Shown here: one piece after another, positions 54,949 through 63,907 of the stretch
Layout: the number at the start of each line of letters is the position of its first letter
Position numbering within the stretch: position 1 is the first letter of the stretch
Source: Acidobacteriota bacterium
Lineage (GTDB): Bacteria; Acidobacteriota; Terriglobia; Terriglobales; Acidobacteriaceae
Length of the DNA: 64,000 bases
Reading direction: 5' to 3'
NCBI GenBank assembly: GCA_018268915.1
Contig: JAFDVQ010000011.1
Span: 248,001 to 312,000 of the forward strand
Program-made: the position numbers and the translations under genes
Notes under the pieces: model-generated
The model's input: only the letters and a program-made list of their open reading frames with translations
Databases searched by the model: none
What the model was told of the DNA's origin: nothing

Positions 54949-55980
54949 ATGAAAAAGATCGGTGTTCTATTCGGCATGGAGAACAGCTTTCCTGGCGCGC
55001 TGGTCGAGCATATCAACGCTCGGAACGTGGACGGAATCCAGGCCGAATTCGTTGAGACTTCAGCGGTGCACCTCGACAAGCCAGCACCTTACGCGGTGAT
55101 CGTCGACCGGATTTCCCACGACATCCCGTTCTATCGTGCCTATCTGAAACACGCCGCCCTCAACGGGACGTTCATCATCAACAATCCATTCTGGTGGTCG
55201 GCTGACGACAAATTCTTCAACTACTCCCTCGCCGCGAAACTCGGTGTGGCCGTTCCACCAACGGTGATCCTGCCGCATAAGAAACACCCGGAAGGGACGA
55301 CGGACCGTTCGATGCGCAATCTTGAATATCCGCTGAACTGGGACTCAGTCTTTGCATATGTCGGGGAGCACGGATTTATGAAGCCGGTGGACGGTGGAGG
55401 CTGGCGTGACGTCTACCACATTCATAACCGCGAAGAGTTTTTCCACGCCTTCGACCAGTCGCACGATCTCTGCATGCTCTATCAGAAGGCGGTCAACTTC
55501 AATGAATACTTCCGCTGCTATGTGGTCGGCCAGAATAAAGTCCACATCATGCCGTACGACCCGCGCAAGCCGCACCACGAGCGGTACCTGCAGAACCCGC
55601 CCGTATACGATCAAAAGCTTCTAGCCCGCGTCGAAAAGGATGCGCTTACTCTTTGCCGCGCGCTGGGCTACGACCTGAACACAGTGGAGTTTGCGGTGGA
55701 AGATGGCATTCCATATGCCATAGACTTCATGAACCCTGCTCCTGACGCCGACCTCCACTCGGTCGGGAAGGCCAACTTTGAATGGATTATCCGCGAGGTG
55801 GCAGACCTTGCGATTGCCAAAGCTGCAAACGCTCCGGCCCCACCCGTTGAACTAGGTTGGGCGACATTTCTAGCCGGTGCGGATGCCGCCGGAAAAGCAG
55901 CTCCGAAAAAGAACGCAGCGAAGAAAGTTGCGCCCAAGAAGAAATCAACAAAGGCCGCCGAGAAAGAAGCAGCGGGTTAA
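54949..55980 (+). CDS. ATP-grasp enzyme with a histone-H1-like Lys/Ala tail
   Basis: A 343-residue protein; GGAGGT lies four bases before ATG 54949. The body shows an N-terminal substrate domain (MKKIGVLFGMENSFPGALVE) and an ATP-grasp fold with KPVDGGGWRDVYHI and the metal-binding AIDFMNPAPDADL. Such enzymes join a carboxylate to an amine or thiol using ATP. The last about 31 residues, PKKNAAKKVAPKKKSTKAAE and nearby, are of alternating Lys, Ala and Pro, like the tails of bacterial histone-H1 homologues and atypical for the family. The neighbours are functionally mixed. Confidence 0.88.
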   Translation: MKKIGVLFGMENSFPGALVEHINARNVDGIQAEFVETSAVHLDKPAPYAVIVDRISHDIPFYRAYLKHAALNGTFIINNPFWWSADDKFFNYSLAAKLGVAVPPTVILPHKKHPEGTTDRSMRNLEYPLNWDSVFAYVGEHGFMKPVDGGGWRDVYHIHNREEFFHAFDQSHDLCMLYQKAVNFNEYFRCYVVGQNKVHIMPYDPRKPHHERYLQNPPVYDQKLLARVEKDALTLCRALGYDLNTVEFAVEDGIPYAIDFMNPAPDADLHSVGKANFEWIIREVADLAIAKAANAPAPPVELGWATFLAGADAAGKAAPKKNAAKKVAPKKKSTKAAEKEAAG

Positions 55981-55996
55981 CACTTCTTTTCGTGAC

Positions 55997-56926
55997 TTAT
56001 CTCGGCTTGAGCGTCTGGAACTTCGCGATCGAATATCCGAGGGAAGCGCCCATCCAGACATCGGAAGCAAAGTGCGCGGACTCAGTGATTCGCGAGATGC
56101 TGATCGCCGTGGCCAGGGTGTAGGAGAGGATCGGGATCCAGGGCTTTCCTCGGTGCCGGTATCGTTCCGCGACCACTGTGGCAACCGACCATACGGCGGT
56201 CGAGTGACCTGAGGGGAAACTGCTGCCGTGCAGCGGCGACTTGCCGCCATTGAAAAATGTGTTTCCAAAGTCGCCGTTCGGCGGTACGTCGCTCGGCCTC
56301 TGACGCCGTGTCGCGGCCTTGATTGCCAGGTTGACGATCACAGTATCGCCATAGGCTTCGGTGGCCAGCAGAGCGGTGTTGACCTCACGATTGTCGTGGC
56401 GGATGTATCCAGCTGTGAGCAGACCTGCAGGCAGCGCAACGACCTCCGCCGTCGTGATCATGGGGTCGAAGACGTCGTTTGCTTTATCCCAGTTCTTCTG
56501 ATGATTCCGGAAGTAGGGTGCCGTGTGGGGATCGGTGTAGATCAAGCCTATCGTGCCCCCGACGACGATCGCTGTTGGGATAACGGCATGGCCCTTGAAC
56601 AGGCGTACGGGAAACGTCCAGATGTCCTTCTGGTCATGCAGGAAGTCGCCAGGCATGCTGCGCCAAGTCGCTTCTCTCTGGGGAACGCCGGTTGTGTCGT
56701 CGACCCCTGGCCGCTCTGTCTGGGCCGGGTTACTGACCCCGAAGCTTCCAAAAGGAGCCGGAGGCGTACTCAAGCGTGCGTTATCTGTAGTGGAAACGGG
56801 AGCGGGAGCGTCCGGCAGTTCGGTAACGGTTCCGGCTGGCGCAGTCTGAGCGAAAGCCTGGGCGATCATGCAGCAGCTGGAAAGGAGACAAATAGATACT
56901 GTTAGAGATTTCTTGACGTCGTTCAT
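55997..56926 (-). CDS. PAP2-family phosphatase, exported/membrane
   Basis: A 309-residue protein with an N-terminal signal (ICLLSSCCMIAQAFAQ). The PAP2 motif set is complete: KAATRRQRP (K203-P211), SSFPSGHSTAVWS (with H241) and SRITESAHFASD (R279, H285, D289). Between the signal and the phosphatase core lies about 90 residues of Pro/Ala-rich linker. The family removes phosphate from undecaprenyl diphosphate, phosphatidate or similar lipids. Its stop lies 16 bp from the ATP-grasp gene end. Confidence 0.92.
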   Translation of the reverse strand: MNDVKKSLTVSICLLSSCCMIAQAFAQTAPAGTVTELPDAPAPVSTTDNARLSTPPAPFGSFGVSNPAQTERPGVDDTTGVPQREATWRSMPGDFLHDQKDIWTFPVRLFKGHAVIPTAIVVGGTIGLIYTDPHTAPYFRNHQKNWDKANDVFDPMITTAEVVALPAGLLTAGYIRHDNREVNTALLATEAYGDTVIVNLAIKAATRRQRPSDVPPNGDFGNTFFNGGKSPLHGSSFPSGHSTAVWSVATVVAERYRHRGKPWIPILSYTLATAISISRITESAHFASDVWMGASLGYSIAKFQTLKPR

Positions 56927-56998
56927 CAAGAAACTTGGATGCAGGATTGTTGCAGACAGTTAAGAGCGTCTCTTCCTTAAGAAACTATGAACGAAAGG

Positions 56999-57352
56999 TC
57001 ATGATGCTGTCGTTGACTGACCGCTAAACCACTGGGATGTTTCGGCACAGAAGAGCGCCCAAACAATCATGGCGCAGAACGCAGCATGAACGGCCAATTC
57101 GCCGATTGGGTGCAAGAGACTCACGCCGACGTGAAAGAGTATCCAGGCCAGTGCCAGCCAACGCGCCCACTTCTGCCTCAGCAGAAGGCCAACGCCGCAG
57201 GTCGCTCCTGTCAACTCGGTCAACTCCATCGCGACCGCATCGGGATGTTCAGCCCAAAGCTCTGGAAAATGCCAGGCAAAGCCAAGAACTCCCACCAGCA
57301 GGTAGAGGGAAGCAATCACGATCACCGGCCACGGGGGCTTGCTTTCGATCAT
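56999..57352 (-). CDS. Small membrane protein (117 residues), unknown family
   Basis: Four membrane helices (VIVIASLYLLVGVLGFAWHF, LTGATCGVGLLL, WLALAWILFHVGVSLL, HAAFCAMIVWALF). The architecture resembles DoxX-like or similar small integral proteins, but no signature decides. It lies 69 bp upstream of the PAP2 gene on the same strand. Confidence 0.7.
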   Translation of the reverse strand: MIESKPPWPVIVIASLYLLVGVLGFAWHFPELWAEHPDAVAMELTELTGATCGVGLLLRQKWARWLALAWILFHVGVSLLHPIGELAVHAAFCAMIVWALFCAETSQWFSGQSTTAS

Positions 57353-57472
57353 TGCTGTTCAGTATGCCGCAACGACGTTGAGAATGCGCAGAAATCGCAT
57401 CCGGTTTAATTGGATGAGCGTGCCTTCGCAAATGCGAGGAGGCTTGTGGCTACAATAGACCGAGAGGTTCGA

Positions 57473-57703
57473 ATGCCGGCCTACGAGTATCTATGTGAGG
57501 AGTGCTCCTGCCATTTTGAGAAGCGGCAGAAGATGAGTGATGCTGCGGTAGAACAGTGTCCGGAGTGCGGTGGGCACGTCAAACGGCTTATCAGCGGAGG
57601 AGCGGGCGCCATCACGAAAGGCGCCGGTCAACAAGCCTCTGCGCCACCCTGCGCGTCTGGTCAATGCTGCGGCGGCGGTATGTGCGGCTTCTCCGAGAAC
57701 TAG
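57473..57703 (+). CDS. FmdB-family zinc-ribbon protein
   Basis: A 76-residue protein from ATG 57473 with GAGAGG before it; the upstream frame to 57410 is not part. It has the standard MPAYEYLCEECSCHFEKRQ start and Cys pairs CEEC and CPECGG of the FmdB ribbon. The C-terminal part has further Cys (SGQCCGGGMCG) that may bind another metal. Family function unclear; proposed regulatory proteins. Confidence 0.9.
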   Translation: MPAYEYLCEECSCHFEKRQKMSDAAVEQCPECGGHVKRLISGGAGAITKGAGQQASAPPCASGQCCGGGMCGFSEN

Positions 57704-57709
57704 CGCCTG

Positions 57710-58297
57710 CTAGTTTATGAAGCGCTTCTTTACATCGTCCGAAGTCAGCAGGTAGGGAATGATCGCGCCAGCCCAGATCAGGTAGCGCACGATCGTTATG
57801 TAGCCAGCCGACAGGTTGGCATCCGGAAACATCGAGTTCATCGCCGATACAATCGCGACCCGGAAAAGAACGGTCAATGCAACGTAGGACACCATCAGCA
57901 TGGGGAAAATCTTGTGCCTTGTGTAGAAGAGGAAGTTCAAGGCAAGGGCACTGATGACAAGGAATCCGTTCATGCCGATCTCAAAATAGACAAGGTTCTG
58001 TAATCCAGGATGGCTCTGCACGTAAGTCTGAAATCGGTCACTGCTTAGCGCTGGAAGTTCCACGTTCACGATGGCCAGCACGCGGATGATGGGCGTCACA
58101 ATGAGGCTGATGGCAACGGCCCACAGCCATTTTGAGAACGACGCCTGCCCCGGCGCCTTTGCCGCGCTCTGAAATCCAAGGGAGGGGACTACGGTTTCAC
58201 CCGCCGCAACCGGCACGAGGTTCTTGTTTCCGCACATCATGCATGACGTTACGCCGTCAGCTATGTGCAAACCGCACAGCCTGCACTGAGTGGACAT
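57710..58297 (-). CDS. DUF2569 membrane protein with N-terminal zinc ribbon
   Basis: A 195-residue protein. The N-terminus has a CxxC...CxxC ribbon (CRLCGLHIADGVTSCMMCG), then four membrane helices (LWAVAISLIVTPIIRVLAIV, FEIGMNGFLVISALALNF, FPMLMVSYVALTVLF, IWAGAIIPYLL), ending SDDVKKRFIN, the DUF2569 pattern. Role unknown. Its stop lies 6 bp after the FmdB stop, tail to tail. Confidence 0.82.
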   Translation of the reverse strand: MSTQCRLCGLHIADGVTSCMMCGNKNLVPVAAGETVVPSLGFQSAAKAPGQASFSKWLWAVAISLIVTPIIRVLAIVNVELPALSSDRFQTYVQSHPGLQNLVYFEIGMNGFLVISALALNFLFYTRHKIFPMLMVSYVALTVLFRVAIVSAMNSMFPDANLSAGYITIVRYLIWAGAIIPYLLTSDDVKKRFIN

Positions 58298-58523
58298 GGG
58301 CCCTCATTTTGTACTGGGAATTCTGGACGATCATCTACACGTCCTGCTTTGCTGTCAATTAAACGATGGTTTGCCGGAAGAGGTTACTTCCGCCTCGCGC
58401 AGGCAAGCTTGCTGGCCTCTGTTTGAGACCAGATTGAGTATTACCAAACGAAGTTCTGAGACGATCGGCAACGAGTTTTTGCGCAGCACCGGGAAATACC
58501 ATAGCTGAATGGGAGCACCTTCA

Positions 58524-59630
58524 ATGCCAGAGTCATCGGACAGCATGAATCTAGAACTTCGCGTCCTGATTGCGGGCGGAGGCACCGGCGGACACATCAT
58601 CCCGGCTCTTGCCGTGGCGCGCGAATTAGTCGCGAAGCACTCAGCTGAGGTGCTTTTTCTCGGCACGTCGCGCGGGATGGAATCGAGACTCGTTCCAGCC
58701 GCAGGGTTTCAATTGCGACTCATCGAAGTCGGTCCGCTGAAAAATGTTTCCTTAGCGACCCGCATCAACACGATGCTCGACCTGCCACGCAGCCTGTTCG
58801 CATGCCGACGTCTCATCCGGGAGTTTAAGCCCAACGTCGTTCTTGGTGTTGGCGGTTATGCGTCCGGACCAGGCATGGCTGCTGCCATATCCCTCGGCAT
58901 TCCCACCATGGCATTCGAGCCCAACGCAATGCCGGGACTCGCCAACCGTCTCGTTGGCAAACGCGTCCAGGCGGCCGCTGTAAATTTTCCTGCTGCTGCT
59001 GCCTACTTTCGCAACGCCGAGGTCACCGGCATTCCGGTACGTCCTGAATTCTTCATGCTGCCAACTCCCGATTCAGGAGGCGCTCCGCACCTTCTTGTAT
59101 TCGGTGGATCGCAGGGCGCACGTCTCTTCAATACGACTCTGCCAGCGATTGCCCGCGAATTGTTTGAAGCTGTGCACGGTCTCACCATCCTGCATCAGGC
59201 TGGGGCACGGCACGCTGAAACAACCGAGGCCGCATATCGCGAGAGCGGGGCGGACCCAACACGTTGGCATGTGAGTGGATTTCTGGACGACATGCCCGCG
59301 CGATTCGCACAGGCAAATCTGGTGATGGCGCGCAGTGGCGCTTCAACGGTTGCAGAACTTGCTGCAGCGGGGAAGCCCGCCCTCCTTGTTCCTTTTGCGG
59401 CTGCAGCAGACGACCATCAGACCAGGAACGCAGAAGAGATGGTGAACGCTGGAGCAGCCATCATGCTCAAGGAGCCTGAACTCGCCGACCACAACAAGGT
59501 CTTAAATACTCTGGTTCAGCTGCTGAAGGCTCCCGAACGGCTCAACGCCATGTCTTCCGCGGCGCGTACACAGGCTCACCCTCAGGCTGCGGAGACGATC
59601 GCCAACCGCCTGGTGTCACTCGCAAGGTAA
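58524..59630 (+). CDS. murG: UDP-N-acetylglucosamine--MurNAc-pentapeptide transferase MurG
   Basis: About 368 residues with the ATG at 58524, eight bases after GGAG; other in-frame ATGs exist at 58509 and 58545. The GT28 enzyme adds GlcNAc to lipid I to make lipid II. Signatures: VLIAGGGTGGHIIPALAVA, VLGVGGYASGPG, VFGGSQGARLFN and the UDP-binding GASTVAELAAAGKPALLVPF. It is not embedded in a visible mur/fts cluster here. A bidirectional terminator follows. Confidence 0.97.
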   Translation: MPESSDSMNLELRVLIAGGGTGGHIIPALAVARELVAKHSAEVLFLGTSRGMESRLVPAAGFQLRLIEVGPLKNVSLATRINTMLDLPRSLFACRRLIREFKPNVVLGVGGYASGPGMAAAISLGIPTMAFEPNAMPGLANRLVGKRVQAAAVNFPAAAAYFRNAEVTGIPVRPEFFMLPTPDSGGAPHLLVFGGSQGARLFNTTLPAIARELFEAVHGLTILHQAGARHAETTEAAYRESGADPTRWHVSGFLDDMPARFAQANLVMARSGASTVAELAAAGKPALLVPFAAAADDHQTRNAEEMVNAGAAIMLKEPELADHNKVLNTLVQLLKAPERLNAMSSAARTQAHPQAAETIANRLVSLAR

Positions 59631-59640
59631 GAGCAAAATG

Positions 59641-59670
59641 AAAGCCCGGATGCCGAAGCATCCGGGCTTT
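59641..59670. terminator. Bidirectional terminator
   Basis: A perfect 13-bp stem (AAAGCCCGGATGC / GCATCCGGGCTTT) with a CGAA tetraloop, between the convergent murG and Gly-rich genes. A and T runs at the stem ends suit both strands. Confidence 0.85.
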
Positions 59671-59694
59671 CAACTTCAAAATTCAGGAGTAGCC

Positions 59695-60255
59695 TTACCG
59701 GTGACCTCCACCGCCGTGGAATCCGCCTCCTCCGTGGAAACCACCTCCACCGCCGTGGAATCCGCCGCCCCCGTGGAAGCCACCACCACCGTGGAACCCA
59801 CCGCCTACGTGACCGCCGCCGTATCCGCCACGATATCCGCCGCCTGCACGCGGAGCGTAGCCACCGTGATATCCGCCACGATAGCCGCCACGGTATCCAC
59901 CGTAGCCACCGCGATATCCATATCCGCCACGGTAGCCATAGCCGCTGTGATAGAAACCGCGTCCGCCGTACCAGCCGTGACCGTACCACCCGTGCCGGTA
60001 GCCCCATCCGTACCAGGGGCCCGCCCCGAGAAAGACTCCGCCGACGAACCAGTTAGGACCGTAGTAACCGTAGGGGGCGCAAGTATATGGATAATAAGGG
60101 TAATAGCCCCAGTCGCATACTGGCGGGCCGTAGTCGACCGGAGTTTCAACCACCGCTGGACCAACACCAATACCGACAGCGACTTGCGCGTTCGCCTTTA
60201 CGGCGAATGGCAGCGCCAAAACCAATGCGAACAGGCCTAACTTTAAGCTCTTCAT
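59695..60255 (-). CDS. Secreted Gly/Tyr/His-rich low-complexity protein
   Basis: A 186-residue protein with a signal peptide (LGLFALVLALPFAVKANAQ). A Tyr/Pro-rich part (DWGYYPYYPYTCAPYGYYGP) and GYRGGYGYRGGYGGYRGG repeats come next, then GGFHGGGG repeats to the end. Similar sequences are common in Acidobacteriota, Proteobacteria and Cyanobacteria. Possible roles are surface coat, hydrogel or metal binding by His. The 3' terminator is at 59641-59670. Confidence 0.85.
   Translation of the reverse strand: MKSLKLGLFALVLALPFAVKANAQVAVGIGVGPAVVETPVDYGPPVCDWGYYPYYPYTCAPYGYYGPNWFVGGVFLGAGPWYGWGYRHGWYGHGWYGGRGFYHSGYGYRGGYGYRGGYGGYRGGYRGGYHGGYAPRAGGGYRGGYGGGHVGGGFHGGGGFHGGGGFHGGGGGFHGGGGFHGGGGHR
59698..59810. 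repeat. Tandem GGFHGGGG codon repeats
   Basis: The end of the Gly-rich gene consists of near-identical 24-27-bp units (on the plus strand GGAATCCGCCTCC... variants with CCACCGTGGAA). It encodes five or six copies of GGFHGGGG-type units, prone to copy-number change by slippage. Confidence 0.7.
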
Positions 60256-60431
60256 AACTTAGCGTCTCTCCTGTGGTGCCCCGCCCCATGGTTCGGGATC
60301 GACTTTCATCAGCACCTGCCGGCTCGTTTTTCGTACTTTATGCCGGCCACTGAACATTTGAACAACATTGAGGGGAATAAGTTGCGGTCAGAGCCTGAAG
60401 TTTCCGGACCTACAAGAGGGCTCGCGCTAGT

Positions 60432-61217
60432 ATGGCTTCCATGGTCCGGCTCTCGTTCCACGCAGCCGCAGCATTGTTTGCCAGCGTCGCCTGCTCAGCG
60501 GCGCTTGGACAATCCCCTGAGCCGAAGCCTAAATTTGAGGTCGCCTCCATACGTCAAACCGGGGTGAACGTGGCAGGCGGGGAGGGTAGTACTCGCTCTC
60601 AAATCCAGACAGCCCCGGATGGCCTTACGCTTCGAAACATCGATGTTGACGAGATGGTCGAGTGGGCCTACTCGCTGACGCACAATCAGATTGCAAATCC
60701 AGGCTCTCTCCACAACCACCGTTTTGATGTACGTGCCCGCTCTGCGAATCCCGTTTCTGAGAAGACGCTTCGGATCATGCTTCAGGACCTGATCTCGACT
60801 CGATTCAGCCTCAAGCTTCATCGGGAACAGAAATCCACTTCAGTTTACGAACTCGTCGTCTCCAAGAATGGACCGAGGCTGCCTCCCAATAAAGCAGACA
60901 AGCTTCCCGCATCCTATCCTCGTGAAACCTTCCCGCGAGTGGTCGACGGCAGCTTCGTCTTCAGCAATGTTTCTATGGCCGATTTTGCGCAACAGCTTAC
61001 TGAGATTCGCGGCATCGATTTTCCTGTGATCGACCGAACCGGCATCCCCGGGGTCTATGACATCACTCTGACGTCAGCAGCTGCTGCCGTGCGCGATCCG
61101 AGTGGACCTTCCATCGTCACTCTTGTCCAGGAGCAGCTTGGGTTGAAGCTGGTGAGCGCAAAAGATCCAATTGAGGTAGTGGTGATCGATCGCGTCGAAG
61201 AACCATCCGACAACTGA
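60432..61217 (+). CDS. TIGR03435 family protein (acidobacterial), exported
   Basis: A 261-residue protein with a signal sequence (LSFHAAAALFASVACSAAL). The family is common in Acidobacteriota but uncharacterised; signatures visible are PKFEVASIRQTG early, MLQDLISTRFSLKLHREQKS in the middle, and FPVIDRTGIPGVYDITL and LQEQLGLKLVSAKDPIEVVV (approximate) near the end. The ATG is at 60432 (alternative 60441). It lies upstream of the ADOP permease but 209 bp away. Confidence 0.88.
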   Translation: MASMVRLSFHAAAALFASVACSAALGQSPEPKPKFEVASIRQTGVNVAGGEGSTRSQIQTAPDGLTLRNIDVDEMVEWAYSLTHNQIANPGSLHNHRFDVRARSANPVSEKTLRIMLQDLISTRFSLKLHREQKSTSVYELVVSKNGPRLPPNKADKLPASYPRETFPRVVDGSFVFSNVSMADFAQQLTEIRGIDFPVIDRTGIPGVYDITLTSAAAAVRDPSGPSIVTLVQEQLGLKLVSAKDPIEVVVIDRVEEPSDN

Positions 61218-61426
61218 GCTTGAAAATAAGGTCAGGTGAATTGTCGACTCAAGTGCGCTAGATCAAGCGAACATTGTCGAGACTACCTGTTTTATCTCTC
61301 ATTTCAATTCTTTGGCTTAGGGACGAAGTGTATGTGTGCTGAACCGCGAGCAACTATTATGCGTACATTGCACTGAAGAGCATCCCTTCCGCCAGCCCAT
61401 GGCAAAAAACATCGGAGGTCAACCGC

Positions 61427-63862
61427 ATGAGCGTTCTTCTGCAGGATCTGCGTTTTGCAATTCGCCAGATGGCAAAACGGCCGGGCTTCACCGCAATCAT
61501 TCTTCTCACCATGGCCCTGGGTATCGGCGCCAATGCTGCAATCTTCAGCGTGCTCGATGCAGTCCTGCTGCGCCCGCTTCCATACGACCAGCCTGAAGGG
61601 CTCATCAAGGTCTGGACTCGCTTTACGGGTATCGGTGCGCCGAACGATCAGAACTGGGTGTCTGCACCAGAGTTCCGCGACTTCCAGCAACTCAATCACA
61701 GCTTTACCGACCTCGCCGCCATCAGCGGGGGATCATTCAACCTTGGAATCAAAGGCAGTCCGCAGCGCGTCGTTGGCGCGGGAGTCACTCCGAATCTTTT
61801 CAGCTTGCTTGGTGTGCAGCCACAATATGGCCGCAGCTTCCTACAGGAAGAAGCGCAGCCCGGGCGCGATCATGAGGTTATTCTGAGCCACGCTATCTGG
61901 CGTCGCGTTTTTGCGTCGAATCCAAATATTGTCGGTTCGACGATTCGCATCGATGGCACGCCTTACTCCGTTGTCGGAATTATGCCTGACGGGTTCGCCT
62001 ATCCCAGTGAAGCGGAAATCTGGGGACCTCTCGCGTTCTCGCCCGACGACCTGAGCGAAAACAGTCGCGGTGGTCACGGCCTCGAGGTCCTAGCGCGGGT
62101 CAAGCCCGGTCTGTCGCTGGCACAGGTTCAATCTGACATGGACCGCGTTTCGCGCACCATGATTGAACAGCATGCGTCGTACCCCTACAACAAATTCAAC
62201 TTCGGGATCATTCTTCATCCACTCCTGGAAGAGACCGTCGGCGACGTTAAGCCTTCGCTCGTGGTGCTGATGGTTGCAGTCGGCCTTGTGCTGCTCATCG
62301 CCTGCGCCAACATCGCCAACCTGATGCTCACGCGCTCAACGGAGCGCCAACAGGAGATGGAGACCCGGCTTGCCCTTGGCGCGAGCGGAAAGCGGCTCGC
62401 TCGACAACTGATCACAGAAAGCATTGCCCTGGCTCTGGCCGGTGGCCTCATCGGACTTGCGATCACACCTCTGGTCCTTCGCGGTCTGGTTTCGCTCGCA
62501 GAGAAAAGTCTGCCACGCGCAGTGCACACGTCGATTGATCTGCGGGCGCTAGGACTCACCGCTGCTGTCTCTATCATGACGGGTGTTCTCTTTGGCCTGG
62601 CGCCAGCCTTGCAGGCCAGTCGCAAGCGAAACTTCGACGTTCTCAAGAGCGGTCGCAACACGGAAGGCAAGCGTCCTAAAACAATGCGAAGCGTACTGGT
62701 GATATGCGAGACGGCGTTCTCATTGCTTCTGGTAGCGGGAGCCGGATTGCTCATCCGTAGTTTCGAGCAGATCCTCAAAGTCGATCCCGGCTTTCGCGCC
62801 GACAACGTGCTCACTATGCGTGTCTCGCTGCCGGACGCCACCTATAACAAGCCCGAACAGATTCGCGCTTTTTATTCTTCGCTTCTGGAACGTGTGCAGC
62901 ATCTGCCTGGCGTGCAATATGCAGGCGCTATTTCGGGATTGCCTCTGAGCGGGCAGGGTGGGTCGGGCACCACGACAATCGACACACAGTCCGTCGCGCC
63001 TGAAAACAGAACACCCGAAGCCGATCGGCGTACTGCTACTCCCGACTACTTCAAAGCGATGAGCATTCCACTGGTCCGAGGCCGGTACTTCGAGCCTCGG
63101 GATACAGAGGGAACTCCCGGCGTCGCCATCGTCGACGAGACGCTCGCCAATACGTACTGGCCTAATCAGGATCCAGTCGGCAAGAGGATTCATTTCGGCG
63201 GTGGAGGCCAGGCAAATCCTTCATGGCTGACAGTGGTCGGAGTCGTTCGCCATGTTCGCAACCGCACCCTTGAGGCGCGCTCGCGCGTGGAAGTGTATGT
63301 TCCGGAAAATCAATTGCCGTTCAATGGCATGACTCTTGCTGTTCGCACATCTACCAACCCGCTGAGCCTGGTGCCGACCATCCAGAAAGAGGTCGCCGCC
63401 ATCGATCCCGATCTACCGATCTATCGTGTGTTGACTATGAACGAGGTAATGGGAGAGTCCCTACAGCGCCGTCGCCTTGCTCTTACGTTGCTCGCCGGCT
63501 TTGCTGGGCTTGCGCTTCTGCTCGCAGCCATCGGCATTTATGGCGTCACTTCGTATGGAGTAGCACAGCGCAAGACGGAGATCGGTGTTCGCATGGCGCT
63601 CGGTGCAAATCGTGGTCAGGTCCTCGGTATGATCATGCGGTCCGGCATGGCGACCATAGGGATAGGGCTTGTTGTTGGTGTGATTCTTTCACTGGCTCTC
63701 ACGCGGTTGATGAGCGGACTGCTTTTCTCCGTCCATGCTTCAGACCCGCTGGCACTGGCTGGGGCCGCCGTCGTACTCATCGTTGCCGCCCTGGTGGCGA
63801 TTTTTATACCGGCCCGCCGCGCCACAAAGGTGAACCCAATGTCTGCCCTCCGTTACGAGTGA
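61427..63862 (+). CDS. MacB-like ABC permease (ADOP type, FtsX/MacB duplicated)
   Basis: An 811-residue permease with strong ribosome site GGAGGT. A membrane helix near residues 20-40 (TAIILLTMALGIGANAAIF) precedes a periplasmic MacB domain (about 45-235), FtsX helices (about 275-400), a second MacB domain (about 450-650) and a last FtsX unit (about 685-800) ending with ARRATKVNPMSALRYE. This duplicated form is the acidobacterial orphan-permease family. No ATPase gene is adjacent, as is usual for the group. A hairpin follows at 63882. Confidence 0.93.
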   Translation: MSVLLQDLRFAIRQMAKRPGFTAIILLTMALGIGANAAIFSVLDAVLLRPLPYDQPEGLIKVWTRFTGIGAPNDQNWVSAPEFRDFQQLNHSFTDLAAISGGSFNLGIKGSPQRVVGAGVTPNLFSLLGVQPQYGRSFLQEEAQPGRDHEVILSHAIWRRVFASNPNIVGSTIRIDGTPYSVVGIMPDGFAYPSEAEIWGPLAFSPDDLSENSRGGHGLEVLARVKPGLSLAQVQSDMDRVSRTMIEQHASYPYNKFNFGIILHPLLEETVGDVKPSLVVLMVAVGLVLLIACANIANLMLTRSTERQQEMETRLALGASGKRLARQLITESIALALAGGLIGLAITPLVLRGLVSLAEKSLPRAVHTSIDLRALGLTAAVSIMTGVLFGLAPALQASRKRNFDVLKSGRNTEGKRPKTMRSVLVICETAFSLLLVAGAGLLIRSFEQILKVDPGFRADNVLTMRVSLPDATYNKPEQIRAFYSSLLERVQHLPGVQYAGAISGLPLSGQGGSGTTTIDTQSVAPENRTPEADRRTATPDYFKAMSIPLVRGRYFEPRDTEGTPGVAIVDETLANTYWPNQDPVGKRIHFGGGGQANPSWLTVVGVVRHVRNRTLEARSRVEVYVPENQLPFNGMTLAVRTSTNPLSLVPTIQKEVAAIDPDLPIYRVLTMNEVMGESLQRRRLALTLLAGFAGLALLLAAIGIYGVTSYGVAQRKTEIGVRMALGANRGQVLGMIMRSGMATIGIGLVVGVILSLALTRLMSGLLFSVHASDPLALAGAAVVLIVAALVAIFIPARRATKVNPMSALRYE

Positions 63863-63881
63863 GCGAAACAGCTGTAGCAAG

Positions 63882-63906
63882 GGGAGCACCTCATGGGGAG
63901 GTGCTC
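63882..63906. terminator. Hairpin after the ADOP permease gene
   Basis: A 10-bp stem (GGAGCACCTC / GAGGTGCTCC) with an ATGGG loop. No T tract follows on either strand, so termination is likely but not certain. Confidence 0.5.
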
Positions 63907-63907
63907 C

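Noticed and set aside
59695..59830. Possible CRISPR-like repetitive array
   Set aside because: Repeats are in-frame codon repeats of the Gly/His-rich protein without unique spacers.
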